From Polynucleobacter sp. (GTDB lineage Bacteria; Pseudomonadota; Gammaproteobacteria; Burkholderiales; Burkholderiaceae), in contig JALRHB010000009.1 in the NCBI GenBank assembly GCA_023253245.1, positions 1 through 22,871 of the forward strand: DNA of 22,871 bases, read 5' to 3'. Of the stretch, positions 8,450 to 16,801 are shown one piece after another. The position numbers and the translations under genes were made by a program. Numbering within the stretch: position 1 is the stretch's first letter; each line of letters begins with the position of its first letter. The notes under the pieces were generated by a model. The model saw only the letters and a program-made list of their open reading frames with translations. It was not told the DNA's origin and did no database searches.

Positions 8450-8474
8450 TAGTTCATGGGAAATCGACTTTCAA
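8445..8474 (-). promoter_or_regulatory. Candidate sigma70 promoter of the glcD cluster
   Basis: On the minus strand TTGAAA (8474-8469) and AATTAT (8450-8445) are separated by 18 bp. They match the sigma70 consensus at 5 of 6 and 4 of 6 positions. The predicted transcription start, about 7 nt downstream, falls at or next to the A of the glcD ATG (8438). The -35 box lies inside the first codons of the adenosyltransferase gene. Inferred from sequence only. Confidence 0.4.
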
Positions 8475-9022
8475 AGATAGCCACTAGAACTGGCGATGCC
8501 GGCATGACAGGACTTGGCGATGGCAGCCGCGTAGAAAAGGATCATTTACGCATCTGTGCTATGGGTGACGTCGATGAGTTGAACTCCGAAATCGGTGTTT
8601 TAATGACTGAATCGTTTCCTCAAAATATCGCGGAAGAGTTAAAAACCCTTTTTTTGCAAGTGCAGCACGATTTGTTTGATTTGGGTGGGGAGTTATGCAT
8701 CCCCAACTACACTTTGCTCAAACCTGAGCAAGTTGCCCAATTAGATGTTTGGTTGGAAAAGTACAACGCCACTTTGCCACCATTAACGGAATTCATCCTT
8801 CCTGGAGGCACTCGGGCAGCAGCACAAGCTCATGTGTGCCGTACTGTTTGTCGTCGTGCCGAACGATCTATTGTCCGTCTGGGTTGGGAAGAGCCTTTGT
8901 ATGATGCTCCACGCCAATATGTGAATCGTTTATCCGATTTACTCTTTGTCATTGCACGTGTATTGAATCGAGCGGCAGGTGGACAAGATGTTTTGTGGAA
9001 GCATGAAAAAAAAAGAGGCTAA
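8456..9022 (+). CDS. PduO-type cob(I)alamin adenosyltransferase
   Basis: This enzyme transfers the adenosyl group of ATP to cob(I)alamin or corrinoids, making adenosylcobalamin. The family (PduO N-terminal domain, human MMAB, B. subtilis YvqK) is a trimeric helical bundle. The N-terminal ATP-binding segment TRTGDAGMTGLGDGSRV lies at residues 10-26 and the VDELNSEIG helix follows. The C-terminal FILPGG (113-118) and CRRAER (132-137) with YVNRLSDLLFVIAR are the family's other hallmarks. Its 188 residues are normal. The usual TTGL of the first motif reads MTGL here, a minor change. The start at 8456 begins with MGNRLSKI, typical of betaproteobacterial members, and has no Shine-Dalgarno motif. 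The last codons are part of a terminator hairpin. It is a single-gene unit, divergent from glcD. No cobalamin synthesis or B12-dependent mutase gene is in the window. Confidence 0.94.
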   Translation: MGNRLSKIATRTGDAGMTGLGDGSRVEKDHLRICAMGDVDELNSEIGVLMTESFPQNIAEELKTLFLQVQHDLFDLGGELCIPNYTLLKPEQVAQLDVWLEKYNATLPPLTEFILPGGTRAAAQAHVCRTVCRRAERSIVRLGWEEPLYDAPRQYVNRLSDLLFVIARVLNRAAGGQDVLWKHEKKRG

Positions 9023-9039
9023 GTAATTTAGCCTCTTTT
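9011..9039. terminator. Bidirectional intrinsic terminator between adenosyltransferase gene and aroG
   Basis: AAAAGAGGCTA (9011-9021) pairs perfectly with TAGCCTCTTTT (9029-9039) around a 7-nt loop, an 11-bp stem. On the minus strand the stem runs into nine consecutive T residues (four of them in the stem), so it should end the yhdP-nit-tldD-aroG transcript about 31 nt past the aroG stop. On the plus strand the T-tract is only four bases and ends with the stem, so termination of the adenosyltransferase transcript may be weaker. The left arm includes that gene's final codons and most of its stop codon. Confidence 0.85.
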
Positions 9040-9070
9040 GTAAAAATAAAACTGTAGAAGTTGCGCTGTA

Positions 9071-10162
9071 TTATTTCTTGGATTTTCTGCGGTTCTTCAC
9101 AGCCAATGCCAGCCGTTGCAATACATTAACTGAGTCTTCCCAGTTAATGCAGGCATCAGTAATGCTTTTTCCATACTCTAATTTTGCTGGATCATCTTTT
9201 CCTGGGGAGAACTTTTGTGCACCATCATTGAGGTGGCTTTCGATCATGACGCCAAAAATTTGACGTGATCCAGATTCAATTTGCTCGGCGACATTTTCGG
9301 CAACCACAATTTGGCGCTCATGTTTTTTGCTGGAATTGGCATGCGAAAGATCAACCATCAATCGGGCTGGAAGCTTTGCGGCCTCTAGCTCTGAGCAGGC
9401 TGCTTGCACATAGTGCGCTTCGTAGTTAGGTTCTTTACCACCACGCAAGATTACATGACAATCTTTGTTGCCCTTGGTCTCCACAATTGAAACTTGACCA
9501 TTCTTGTGAACGGATAAGAAATGATGTGGCCTGCTAGCGGCTTGAATTGCATCGGTTGCAATTTTGATGTTGCCATCAGTACCATTCTTAAATCCATGAA
9601 CTTGGCTTTCGGTAGTGCGTGCACCAATGGCTCCCCAAGAAATCAAGTCTGCAATATATTGGGGAGAAATTACATCAAGGAATTCACTGCCAGCGGGCAT
9701 GCCAAGGCGATTAATTTCTATCAATACCTGACGTGCGATGCGTAGACCTTCTTCAATGCGATAGCTTTCATCTAGGTAGGGGTCATTAATCAAACCCTTC
9801 CAGCCAACAGTGGTGCGAGGCTTTTCAAAATAAACCCGCATAATGATTTCAAGTTCCCCTGAAAAACGCTCGCGCTCAGCGAGTAATCGTTGGCAGTATT
9901 CAACGGCAGCGCGCGGATCATGAATTGAGCAAGGTCCAATAATGACTAAGAGGCGATCATCTTTGCCATGAATAATGTCTCGAATCTTCTTACGCGTTTT
10001 GCTAATTAACGCCTCTGTTGGGGTTCCGGAGATGGGGAAAAAGCGAATTAAATGCTCTGGGGGTGGCAGAACAGTAATGTTTTGAATGCGTTGATCATCT
10101 GTATCCGAGGTTTTATCAACAGCGGCATACCAGCTAGGAGGATTAGTATTTTGTTGGCTCAT
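9071..10162 (-). CDS. aroG: 3-deoxy-7-phosphoheptulonate synthase (class I DAHP synthase) with an 11-residue internal deletion
   Basis: DAHP synthase condenses phosphoenolpyruvate and erythrose 4-phosphate, the first step of the shikimate pathway. Class I (AroG/AroF/AroH) motifs are clear: IIGPCSIHDP with metal-binding C78, RVYFEKPRTTVGWKGLINDP (109-128), GARTTESQVH (180-189), DCHVILRGGKEPNY, DLSHANSSK, IESHL and GKSITDACI. Numbering runs 17 ahead of E. coli AroG up to H189. There the residues I remember as R173-V183 of E. coli (RELASGLSCPV) are absent, and the sequence resumes directly with GFKNGTDG. The junction is at 9596/9595 on the minus strand, in frame with no other disruption. PEP ligands equivalent to R165 and K186 are both kept but are 11 residues closer; residues equivalent to L175, L179 and S180, linked to Phe feedback, are lost. 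The enzyme may be inactive, desensitised, or the sequence wrong. It is the last gene of the yhdP-nit-tldD-aroG cluster. Confidence 0.92.
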   Translation of the reverse strand: MSQQNTNPPSWYAAVDKTSDTDDQRIQNITVLPPPEHLIRFFPISGTPTEALISKTRKKIRDIIHGKDDRLLVIIGPCSIHDPRAAVEYCQRLLAERERFSGELEIIMRVYFEKPRTTVGWKGLINDPYLDESYRIEEGLRIARQVLIEINRLGMPAGSEFLDVISPQYIADLISWGAIGARTTESQVHGFKNGTDGNIKIATDAIQAASRPHHFLSVHKNGQVSIVETKGNKDCHVILRGGKEPNYEAHYVQAACSELEAAKLPARLMVDLSHANSSKKHERQIVVAENVAEQIESGSRQIFGVMIESHLNDGAQKFSPGKDDPAKLEYGKSITDACINWEDSVNVLQRLALAVKNRRKSKK

Positions 10163-10181
10163 ACGACTATTTTAAGCCGTA

Positions 10182-11672
10182 TTAAGCGGTTCCGCCCACA
10201 GTAAGACTATCAATTCTTAAGGTTGGCTGCCCAACTCCAACCGGAACGCTTTGTCCCTCTTTGCCGCAAACTCCGACCCCACTGTCTAATTTCAGGTCAT
10301 TTCCGATCATGGAAACCTGTTTGAGAGACTCTGGACCGCTACCAATAATGGTGGCGCCCTTAACTGGATATTGGATTTTGCCGTTCTCAACCCAATAGGC
10401 TTCAGAGGCTGAAAATACAAATTTACCGCTGGTAATATCGACCTGACCGCCCCCAAAGTTCACAGCATATAAACCGCGTTTAATGCTCGCAACGATTTCC
10501 TGGGGATCATCTTTTCCAGCCAACATATATGTATTTGTCATGCGTGGCATTGGCAAGGAGGCAAAGCTCTCGCGACGACCATTACCGGTTAAGGGCATAT
10601 TCATTAGCCGGGCATTGAGACTATCCTGTATGTAGCCTTTAAGAATTCCATCTTCAATCAAGGTAGTACATTGCGTTGGGGTGCCTTCGTCATCGATGTT
10701 CAGGGATCCTCGGCGACCAGAGAGTGTTCCATCATCAACAACGGTCACTCCTTTTGCAGCCACGCGCTGACCAATTCGACCTGCAAATGCTGATGAGCCT
10801 TTGCGAGTAAAGTCGCCCTCTAAGCCATGACCTACAGCCTCATGTAGTAAAACACCCGGCCATCCTGGGCCCATCACGACAGTCATTGGTCCAGCTGGTG
10901 CAGCCCGTGAATCTAGGTTAACGAGCGCCCCGTCCACCGCATCATCTACATATTGATTGATTACTTCTGTGTTGAAGTAGTGATAATCATGACGCGCACC
11001 GCCGCCAGAGGAACCGGATTCTCGTCGGCCATTTTGTTCGGCAATCACATGAACGGATACGCGCACTAGTGGGCGAATGTCGGCAGCTAGAAGTCCGTCT
11101 GCTCGAACCACTAAAACCACATCAAACTCTCCCGCTAAGCTGGCCATTACTTGAGTGATGCGGGGATCACGTGCTTTAGCGCGCCGCTCAATGCCTTCTA
11201 GAAGCGCAATCTTTTCTTGTGGCGCTAAAGAATCCAAAGGATTTAAATCTGAGTAAAGTTGATTTGATATGGGGTGAAAAGCCTTACTCGCAATTGCTTG
11301 CTTGCCGCCATGGGGGCCGATTACTCTGGTGGATAGTGCTGCTTTATTGAGGGCATCTGCGTTGATTTCATCAGAGTAAGCAAATGCTGTTTTATCGCCA
11401 TAGATTGCGCGCACGCCAACACCTTGATCAATATTGAAGCTTCCAGACTTCACAATTCCTTCTTCAAGGCTCCAGCTTTCACTGCGAGTGTGCTGAAAAT
11501 ACAAATCTGCATCATCTAATTGATGGGTAAACATATTGCCAAAAGTACGGTGCAATTCTTGCTCAGATAGTCCAGTTGGCTCTAGCAAAATTGATTTTGC
11601 TAGCCTAATGAGGTCAGCTTGTTGTTTTGGCTGAGTCCAATTTCTTGGAAAAATTGCTTCTGGTGCTTTCAT
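10182..11672 (-). CDS. tldD: Metalloprotease TldD
   Basis: TldD pairs with TldE (PmbA) to form a heterodimeric zinc protease that degrades unfolded peptides; in E. coli it matures microcin B17 and degrades CcdA. The metal site HEAVGH is at residues 277-282 in GVLLHEAVGHGLEGDF, and a late cysteine, C469 in GVGVCGKEGQ, precedes VPVGVGQPTLRI; both are typical of TldD, whereas TldE lacks the zinc-binding motif. GGGQVDITSGKFVFSASEAY is also strongly conserved. Its 496 residues compare with 481 in E. coli. The start at 11672 lies 24 bp after the nit stop; no Shine-Dalgarno motif is visible. No tldE is in the window, so the partner must be encoded elsewhere. aroG follows after 19 bp. The yhdP-nit-tldD order is common in beta- and gammaproteobacteria. 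Confidence 0.96.
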   Translation of the reverse strand: MKAPEAIFPRNWTQPKQQADLIRLAKSILLEPTGLSEQELHRTFGNMFTHQLDDADLYFQHTRSESWSLEEGIVKSGSFNIDQGVGVRAIYGDKTAFAYSDEINADALNKAALSTRVIGPHGGKQAIASKAFHPISNQLYSDLNPLDSLAPQEKIALLEGIERRAKARDPRITQVMASLAGEFDVVLVVRADGLLAADIRPLVRVSVHVIAEQNGRRESGSSGGGARHDYHYFNTEVINQYVDDAVDGALVNLDSRAAPAGPMTVVMGPGWPGVLLHEAVGHGLEGDFTRKGSSAFAGRIGQRVAAKGVTVVDDGTLSGRRGSLNIDDEGTPTQCTTLIEDGILKGYIQDSLNARLMNMPLTGNGRRESFASLPMPRMTNTYMLAGKDDPQEIVASIKRGLYAVNFGGGQVDITSGKFVFSASEAYWVENGKIQYPVKGATIIGSGPESLKQVSMIGNDLKLDSGVGVCGKEGQSVPVGVGQPTLRIDSLTVGGTA

Positions 11673-11696
11673 TGTGAATGAGCTGAACTTTCTATA

Positions 11697-12530
11697 TTAA
11701 AGCTTGCGGTGTTGCAATGCGGGTAACTTAGAGCGTACCTCTTTTAATTTATTTTTGCTTAGCATGCCAGTAATAAACCCCTCGCCCTCTGAAAGATTGG
11801 CTAAAACTTCGCCCCAAGGATCAATCAACATACTGTTTCCCCAGGTGCGACGTTGATTGAGATGAAGACCGCCTTGTGCTGACGCCAAAACGTAGCATTG
11901 ATTTTCAATTGCGCGGGCGCGCAGCAGAATTTCCCAATGATCTTTGCCGGTGGTATAGGTGAAGGCTGCTGGAATGATGTGGCAATCAACCTCACCGAGA
12001 GCGCGATATAGCTCGGGAAAGCGCAGGTCATAACAAATACTCAGACCTAGCTTCCACTCACAGCCATTTACCGAAATAATAAATTGGCTGGGTTGATTGC
12101 CGGCCTCAATTGTTTCTGATTCTGCATAGCGTTCAGTTTTCGTTTGAAATCCAAACAAGTGTATTTTGTCGTATCGAGCAATAGACTTACCCGTAGGATT
12201 AAATGCAATAGTGGTATTCAAAACCCGGTTAGATTCTGTTGCGACAAGAGGGATGGTGCCAGCAACCAAATAAATTTGATTTTCTTTTGCAATAGCAGCC
12301 AACCGTTCTTGAATTGGCCCGTTGCCTAGCTGTTCACGGGCGCTAACTTTATCGGTATCTTTCAGTCCCATGAGGCAAAAATATTCAGGAAGTACTGCAA
12401 GTTGAGCGCCCTCATTAGCGGCAGCCTTGACTAAACGTGAGGCGGTATCGAGGTTCTCAAACAAATTGGGAGTGGAGACCATTTGTATCGAGGCAACTCG
12501 AAGCTCTGTGGCGCTATTGTGAGTATTCAT
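11697..12530 (-). CDS. Carbon-nitrogen hydrolase, Nit1/Nit2 type (probable deaminated glutathione amidase)
   Basis: A nitrilase-superfamily amidase with the complete Glu-Lys-Cys triad: E49 in VLPEYFCLMG, K122 in RYDKIHLFG, and C166 in LSICYDLRFPELYRAL. Its 277 residues are one full alpha-beta-beta-alpha domain. RYDKIHLFGF with FPELYR is typical of the Nit1/Nit2 branch, whose members hydrolyse deaminated glutathione or omega-amides such as alpha-ketoglutaramate as metabolite repair. Which substrate applies here cannot be read from sequence, so I give no symbol. No signal peptide is seen; it should be cytoplasmic. Its start lies only 2 bp after the yhdP stop and lacks a Shine-Dalgarno motif, suggesting translation coupled to yhdP. 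tldD follows after 24 bp. Confidence 0.92.
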   Translation of the reverse strand: MNTHNSATELRVASIQMVSTPNLFENLDTASRLVKAAANEGAQLAVLPEYFCLMGLKDTDKVSAREQLGNGPIQERLAAIAKENQIYLVAGTIPLVATESNRVLNTTIAFNPTGKSIARYDKIHLFGFQTKTERYAESETIEAGNQPSQFIISVNGCEWKLGLSICYDLRFPELYRALGEVDCHIIPAAFTYTTGKDHWEILLRARAIENQCYVLASAQGGLHLNQRRTWGNSMLIDPWGEVLANLSEGEGFITGMLSKNKLKEVRSKLPALQHRKL

Positions 12531-12532
12531 TA

Positions 12533-15500
12533 TTAATTTGATAGTGTGCTTGGTGCAAGAGTGTTATTTGAATTACTCGGCTGTACATTTGGCAGGTTTG
12601 GTTTATTTTGTTCTTTTAACAAATTTTTCGTGCGAATCGTGTTCATCGTATTGGCATCAAGTGGCTGCCCTTTTTGATCAAGTGGAATTACTTCTGGTTT
12701 ATCCCAAGATCCTTGTACCAAATAGTCAGTTTGCATCGTGCGGTTAATCTGATTTGTAATGAGGTATTGACCTAGGACTGCGCCCAAGCCCACAATGGGA
12801 TTGATAACAAAAGCAGCCAAAGATCCGCCAGTGGCATCAATTGTCGGAAATATAGTAATTCGAAGATCTTGCGTCTCTTTTGGAATATCAATTTGTCCGG
12901 TCATTGCAACACGTGCTTGATCCAAAATCATTGTGAATTGTTTGGTTTGAGCAATGCCTTGAGTAATATCAAATTCACTAGAAATAGAGCTAAAAGCAGT
13001 TCCTTGTGTAGCCAAGTTTCCAAGGCTTCCTTTTAAATCCAAGGTGGCGAATCTAAAAAGACTTTGCAGGCTGAGTACATCAAGTAACTTTGCTCCTTCA
13101 CTATTTACCTCTAACAAACGGCCTTGAGCTAAATTGAGGCTTGCAGTTCCGGAGAGGGTATCAAAGGCTGGAAAGAAAAGTGGGCTAGACCAAGTCAATT
13201 TAGCACTAAGCTTTCCAGATCCGCCCTCTAGGGATTTCGGATTGCCCCAGCGAGCAACAATCGTTCCGGCATCTTTAATACTCATGTCGATGCTGACCTT
13301 GCTCTTGTCCGGATTATTAATTGTTTTGCCAGTCCATTGGCCGGTAATGACTGAGTCTCCCTGTGGATTGCTGATGCGAATGGAGTCGACTTTCAATAAA
13401 TCTTGAGTGGTTGTCGATTTAATTTTGACTGAGCCTAAATTTGCTTTTGACCAGCTAAGATCATCAATTAATAAATCTAAGCTAGGAATTTGATTGGGAT
13501 TTGCTAGAGCTCTTTGAGATCCTGATTTATCTGCTGAACCACTTTTACCCAAGATATTCTCTTTGGTTGATTCATTAGTTTCATTTTTTTGATCCGGAAT
13601 TTTTAGGCGTGCAAGTTTGCCGCTGATAAACCCACTGGGGTGCTCTTGGTTTGATGGGTGCCATTGCATTTGCCCAGCAAGATCAGGGGTATTAAATCGT
13701 AGTTGCCAAATATTATTTTTTTCGGTGGAGCTGAAATTGAAGTCACTCCAATCGCGATCAAGTGCTATAAGTTTTTTGATCTGAGCGGAAATTTGTACAT
13801 TGCTATCTGATGGGTTTTTGCCTGCCTCTTTAAAGCCTTTTTTATCGAGCTTCCCGGCGCTCAAAAAGCCTAACCAGCTATCTAGATTGATTTCATTATT
13901 GACGAGGTGAACTGCAAAGCCTTGCTGCGGTAAAGTAGCAGCCGCCCCAATGCCGAGAGCATTTCGAATAAGCTTATCAGGCCCAATATTGCCTTGCATG
14001 AAGTATTGCTCACCAATATTGACATTCCAGTCTGCCAGAGCCGCATTATTTTTTTTGCTCGGGTAGGTTCTAAAACTCAATTGCCCAGCCATGGCAGCTC
14101 CCAATGATTTTTGTACGGGCGCTGGCGCTGAGCTAGCCCAATTTCGTAAATCTATTTTGAGACTAGTTTGGCTACCATCCTTGTTAAAGTTGACGAGGCC
14201 ATTGTATGTAGCCGAGCCGCTCATAGCATTAATCAATGCTGGATTGAGCTGTGAGCGAAAATTGGCAAGCAGGTAGGATTTAATAAAGTTTGCACTAATA
14301 TCCCCATTCACTTTGAAGCTTGTGTTCTCTGAACTCGATGATGCAGAGGAAATATTAAACGCGCCACCAAGAAAATTGGCAGTAATATCTTCAAACTCAG
14401 GATTGGTTTCGGTGATGCGCACTTTTCCTTTAAGGTTTTCAAATGGAGGAATCTCGCCCCACTTCACGGCATTTCCAGGAAGGGTAAGCTTGGCATCAAC
14501 TTTAGTTTCCGCTTCACCTGACAATGGAATGGTTAATCCAAGGTCAAGATTGATGGGGCCGTAAACGGAAAGTTTTTTAACTAAATTAGGGTTTTGAACT
14601 CCAGCTGGGGATGCGGCAAGGTATTCCATTATTTCAGAGCCCTCACCCGACACCAGCCCATGAATGCTGAGGGTCAGATTTTTTGCGCTGAGATTAGGAA
14701 TTTGTGATGCCACATTAGTGAGCGTCACTTTTCTATAGTTAGCTGTATCAATATCCACATTTAAAGTGGATTGCTTCATGCTAATGGTGCCATTAACGTT
14801 GTTAAACGTAGACCAGACTCCCTGTCTTGTTGGCAATAAAGGTGCTGGTTTAAAGCTTGCCTTAGTGAAAGGTAGCTTGAGGCTCAGTTCCCCAGTTTTT
14901 CCGGCTGGGAAAGGAACATCGTCTGGATTGCCTTTAATGTGTAATGAGCCATTTTGAATATCCCCAGATTCGAATGCTTTGCTGAGATACTGACGACTTT
15001 CTTTGTCCATGGAGACAGGAAGGTATCGATGTGCAGTAGCCAATTTTGCCTTTGCAAAATCCATATCCAAAGTCATCTGATCTGCTTGCTTGGGTCCGCC
15101 GATGAAGTAGCTTAAATTAAATTTGGTGTCGATTTCAGAATTACTGAGCGCCATTTTTTTGGCGACAATTAACCAACCCCCTTTTTGTTTTGTCCAACTC
15201 ACCTCGCCTTTTGCGCTATCAAGTGCAGTATTAGGAGATGATAAAAAGTCATTGAGTTCAAACCCTAGATTTTTAGAGTTTAGTGTGAGGCTGCCTTGTT
15301 TTTGATCTCCCGATAGATTGCCAGAGAGATTGGATACTGAGGGAATAGAGGGGCTCACTCCCTTAAAGCTGATGCTAATTAAGTTTGCCCGCACATCAAA
15401 GTCTAGCTTGCTAGAGGCAAACCAGTTCCCTGAAATAGGAAGGTTAGAAAATGCTGACGAATTCTCGGACCAATTGATCTCTACATTTTCTAGTTGACCA

Positions 15501-16723
15501 TTGGCATCGGCAGCTTTGATCCATTGATGAATTTTCTTGGGAAGAGGAAGATTAAGTGCAAATAGGGAAGCATCTTCCACCTTAATTTTGCTTGATGAGA
15601 ATCCAAATTCTTTTATTTCGCCTCCATCAGTTGGTGGCTTCCAGCGAAAAGTGATGGGGCTGAGATTATCGAGTGGAAGATTAGCTGGAGTATTGCTATT
15701 GCGCCATGCCAGGGACTTAGTGGTGATAGAGTTAATCCCGCGATCATTTTTTTGCACGAGCTCAGTCTCTAGTCTTCCAAAGCTGAGTGCATCCTCATCT
15801 TTATTAAGTTGGATCCTGAGTTCATTTGCTAAAAGATGGATATCGCTACTATCAATTTTTCCGCCATTTAGTTGCAGACTTCCTTTTGTATCAACTTTAC
15901 CCGCAAGATCTTGCAAGGGGAGGACAATATCATCAGCAAGTTGGCCAAGATTTAAATCTGATAAATCCCACGTGAAGTTGCCACTCCAATCTCGCCAATT
16001 ACCTGCTTGGCCAGCTAAGTGATGATTAAAACTTGCTCTTATATTTATAGCTTTGGGGCTCCAGGGAGTAGTGGCTTTTAGTTCGCCTTCATGCCGACGG
16101 ACGCCATTGCTAAGACGAAAATTCTGAACATTAATCTCCGTTTTTAATTTACGACCCTTTTGGTCTTGCCAAAATATGGTGGCGTTAGAAACCTGTATGT
16201 CGTCTTGAGCAAGTAACCAATTTTCTGTAGAGAAATCATTTGGCCTGTCATGAATGGGAATACCTGCAACTGAAATCACGCCATTGGTATCGCGCTGAGC
16301 ATATAAGCGAACATGATCAAGGCTAATGTCATGAAAATAGGGTGCTAAGTGATAAAAAGAGAGCCAGCTCAGTTCCCCCTGAATATTTTCGATCAGCAGG
16401 GGAGGGGGGTTTTGTGATGCAGTTGGGTCAATAAACCGCAACCCTTTAATTTCAAAGCTTGGGCGAATGCCTGTCCAAGAAACTTGCACATCATCCATGC
16501 TCACCTTAGCGCCAAGGCGCGCACTGATTAAACGCTCTAGGGTGGGCTTTGACTTTTCAATTTGCGGCCACAAAATAAAGCGAACGCCAAGATGTCCGAG
16601 GACAAAAAGAGCGGCTAAGACACTTGCCAGAATTAGGACACGTTTACGCCAGCGACTGCCAAAACCGGGTAGACGTTTTTGCTGTGTACTCGGTAAGCGT
16701 TTGCGGAGGATATTTCGAAGCAT
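12533..16723 (-). CDS. yhdP: YhdP family AsmA-like outer-membrane lipid transport protein (TIGR02099)
   Basis: The longest gene in the window, 1396 residues; E. coli YhdP has about 1266. YhdP, TamB and YdbH are large AsmA-like proteins that bridge the periplasm and are needed for phospholipid delivery to the outer membrane. A basic N-terminus (RKRLPSTQQKR, RWRKR) is followed by one membrane anchor at about residues 29-51, so the remainder should be periplasmic. The body is rich in alternating beta-type segments, consistent with a long beta-groove. The conserved C-terminal AsmA-like region includes LSWSSPLFFPAFDTLSG-like and FPTIDATGG...NPIVGLGAVLGQYL stretches, and the extreme C-terminus (NSNNTLAPSTLSN) is low complexity. 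The ATG at 16723 is supported by a promoter just upstream. It heads yhdP-nit-tldD-aroG and is divergent from glnE. Confidence 0.92.
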   Translation of the reverse strand: MLRNILRKRLPSTQQKRLPGFGSRWRKRVLILASVLAALFVLGHLGVRFILWPQIEKSKPTLERLISARLGAKVSMDDVQVSWTGIRPSFEIKGLRFIDPTASQNPPPLLIENIQGELSWLSFYHLAPYFHDISLDHVRLYAQRDTNGVISVAGIPIHDRPNDFSTENWLLAQDDIQVSNATIFWQDQKGRKLKTEINVQNFRLSNGVRRHEGELKATTPWSPKAINIRASFNHHLAGQAGNWRDWSGNFTWDLSDLNLGQLADDIVLPLQDLAGKVDTKGSLQLNGGKIDSSDIHLLANELRIQLNKDEDALSFGRLETELVQKNDRGINSITTKSLAWRNSNTPANLPLDNLSPITFRWKPPTDGGEIKEFGFSSSKIKVEDASLFALNLPLPKKIHQWIKAADANGQLENVEINWSENSSAFSNLPISGNWFASSKLDFDVRANLISISFKGVSPSIPSVSNLSGNLSGDQKQGSLTLNSKNLGFELNDFLSSPNTALDSAKGEVSWTKQKGGWLIVAKKMALSNSEIDTKFNLSYFIGGPKQADQMTLDMDFAKAKLATAHRYLPVSMDKESRQYLSKAFESGDIQNGSLHIKGNPDDVPFPAGKTGELSLKLPFTKASFKPAPLLPTRQGVWSTFNNVNGTISMKQSTLNVDIDTANYRKVTLTNVASQIPNLSAKNLTLSIHGLVSGEGSEIMEYLAASPAGVQNPNLVKKLSVYGPINLDLGLTIPLSGEAETKVDAKLTLPGNAVKWGEIPPFENLKGKVRITETNPEFEDITANFLGGAFNISSASSSSENTSFKVNGDISANFIKSYLLANFRSQLNPALINAMSGSATYNGLVNFNKDGSQTSLKIDLRNWASSAPAPVQKSLGAAMAGQLSFRTYPSKKNNAALADWNVNIGEQYFMQGNIGPDKLIRNALGIGAAATLPQQGFAVHLVNNEINLDSWLGFLSAGKLDKKGFKEAGKNPSDSNVQISAQIKKLIALDRDWSDFNFSSTEKNNIWQLRFNTPDLAGQMQWHPSNQEHPSGFISGKLARLKIPDQKNETNESTKENILGKSGSADKSGSQRALANPNQIPSLDLLIDDLSWSKANLGSVKIKSTTTQDLLKVDSIRISNPQGDSVITGQWTGKTINNPDKSKVSIDMSIKDAGTIVARWGNPKSLEGGSGKLSAKLTWSSPLFFPAFDTLSGTASLNLAQGRLLEVNSEGAKLLDVLSLQSLFRFATLDLKGSLGNLATQGTAFSSISSEFDITQGIAQTKQFTMILDQARVAMTGQIDIPKETQDLRITIFPTIDATGGSLAAFVINPIVGLGAVLGQYLITNQINRTMQTDYLVQGSWDKPEVIPLDQKGQPLDANTMNTIRTKNLLKEQNKPNLPNVQPSNSNNTLAPSTLSN

Positions 16724-16730
16724 GTGCTCT

Positions 16731-16759
16731 ATTATCCGTCAGCCCAAATGGGATCGCAA
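16731..16759 (-). promoter_or_regulatory. Candidate sigma70 promoter of the yhdP cluster
   Basis: On the minus strand TTGCGA (16759-16754) and GATAAT (16736-16731) are spaced by exactly 17 bp, matching consensus at 4 of 6 and 5 of 6. The -10 box ends 7 nt before the yhdP ATG (16723), so transcription would start at or beside the start codon, giving little or no 5' leader. It lies in the 78-bp gap shared with glnE, for which I could not find a convincing promoter. Confidence 0.45.
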
Positions 16760-16801
16760 AGCATTCCCGGTTTTACCTCAAAGTCGGATTAAGATGATGT
16801 C

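Noticed and set aside
9071..10162. aroG as a frameshifted pseudogene
   Set aside because: The missing segment is exactly 11 codons and the frame and all later motifs are intact, so it is a deletion variant and not a frameshift; whether it is active is open.
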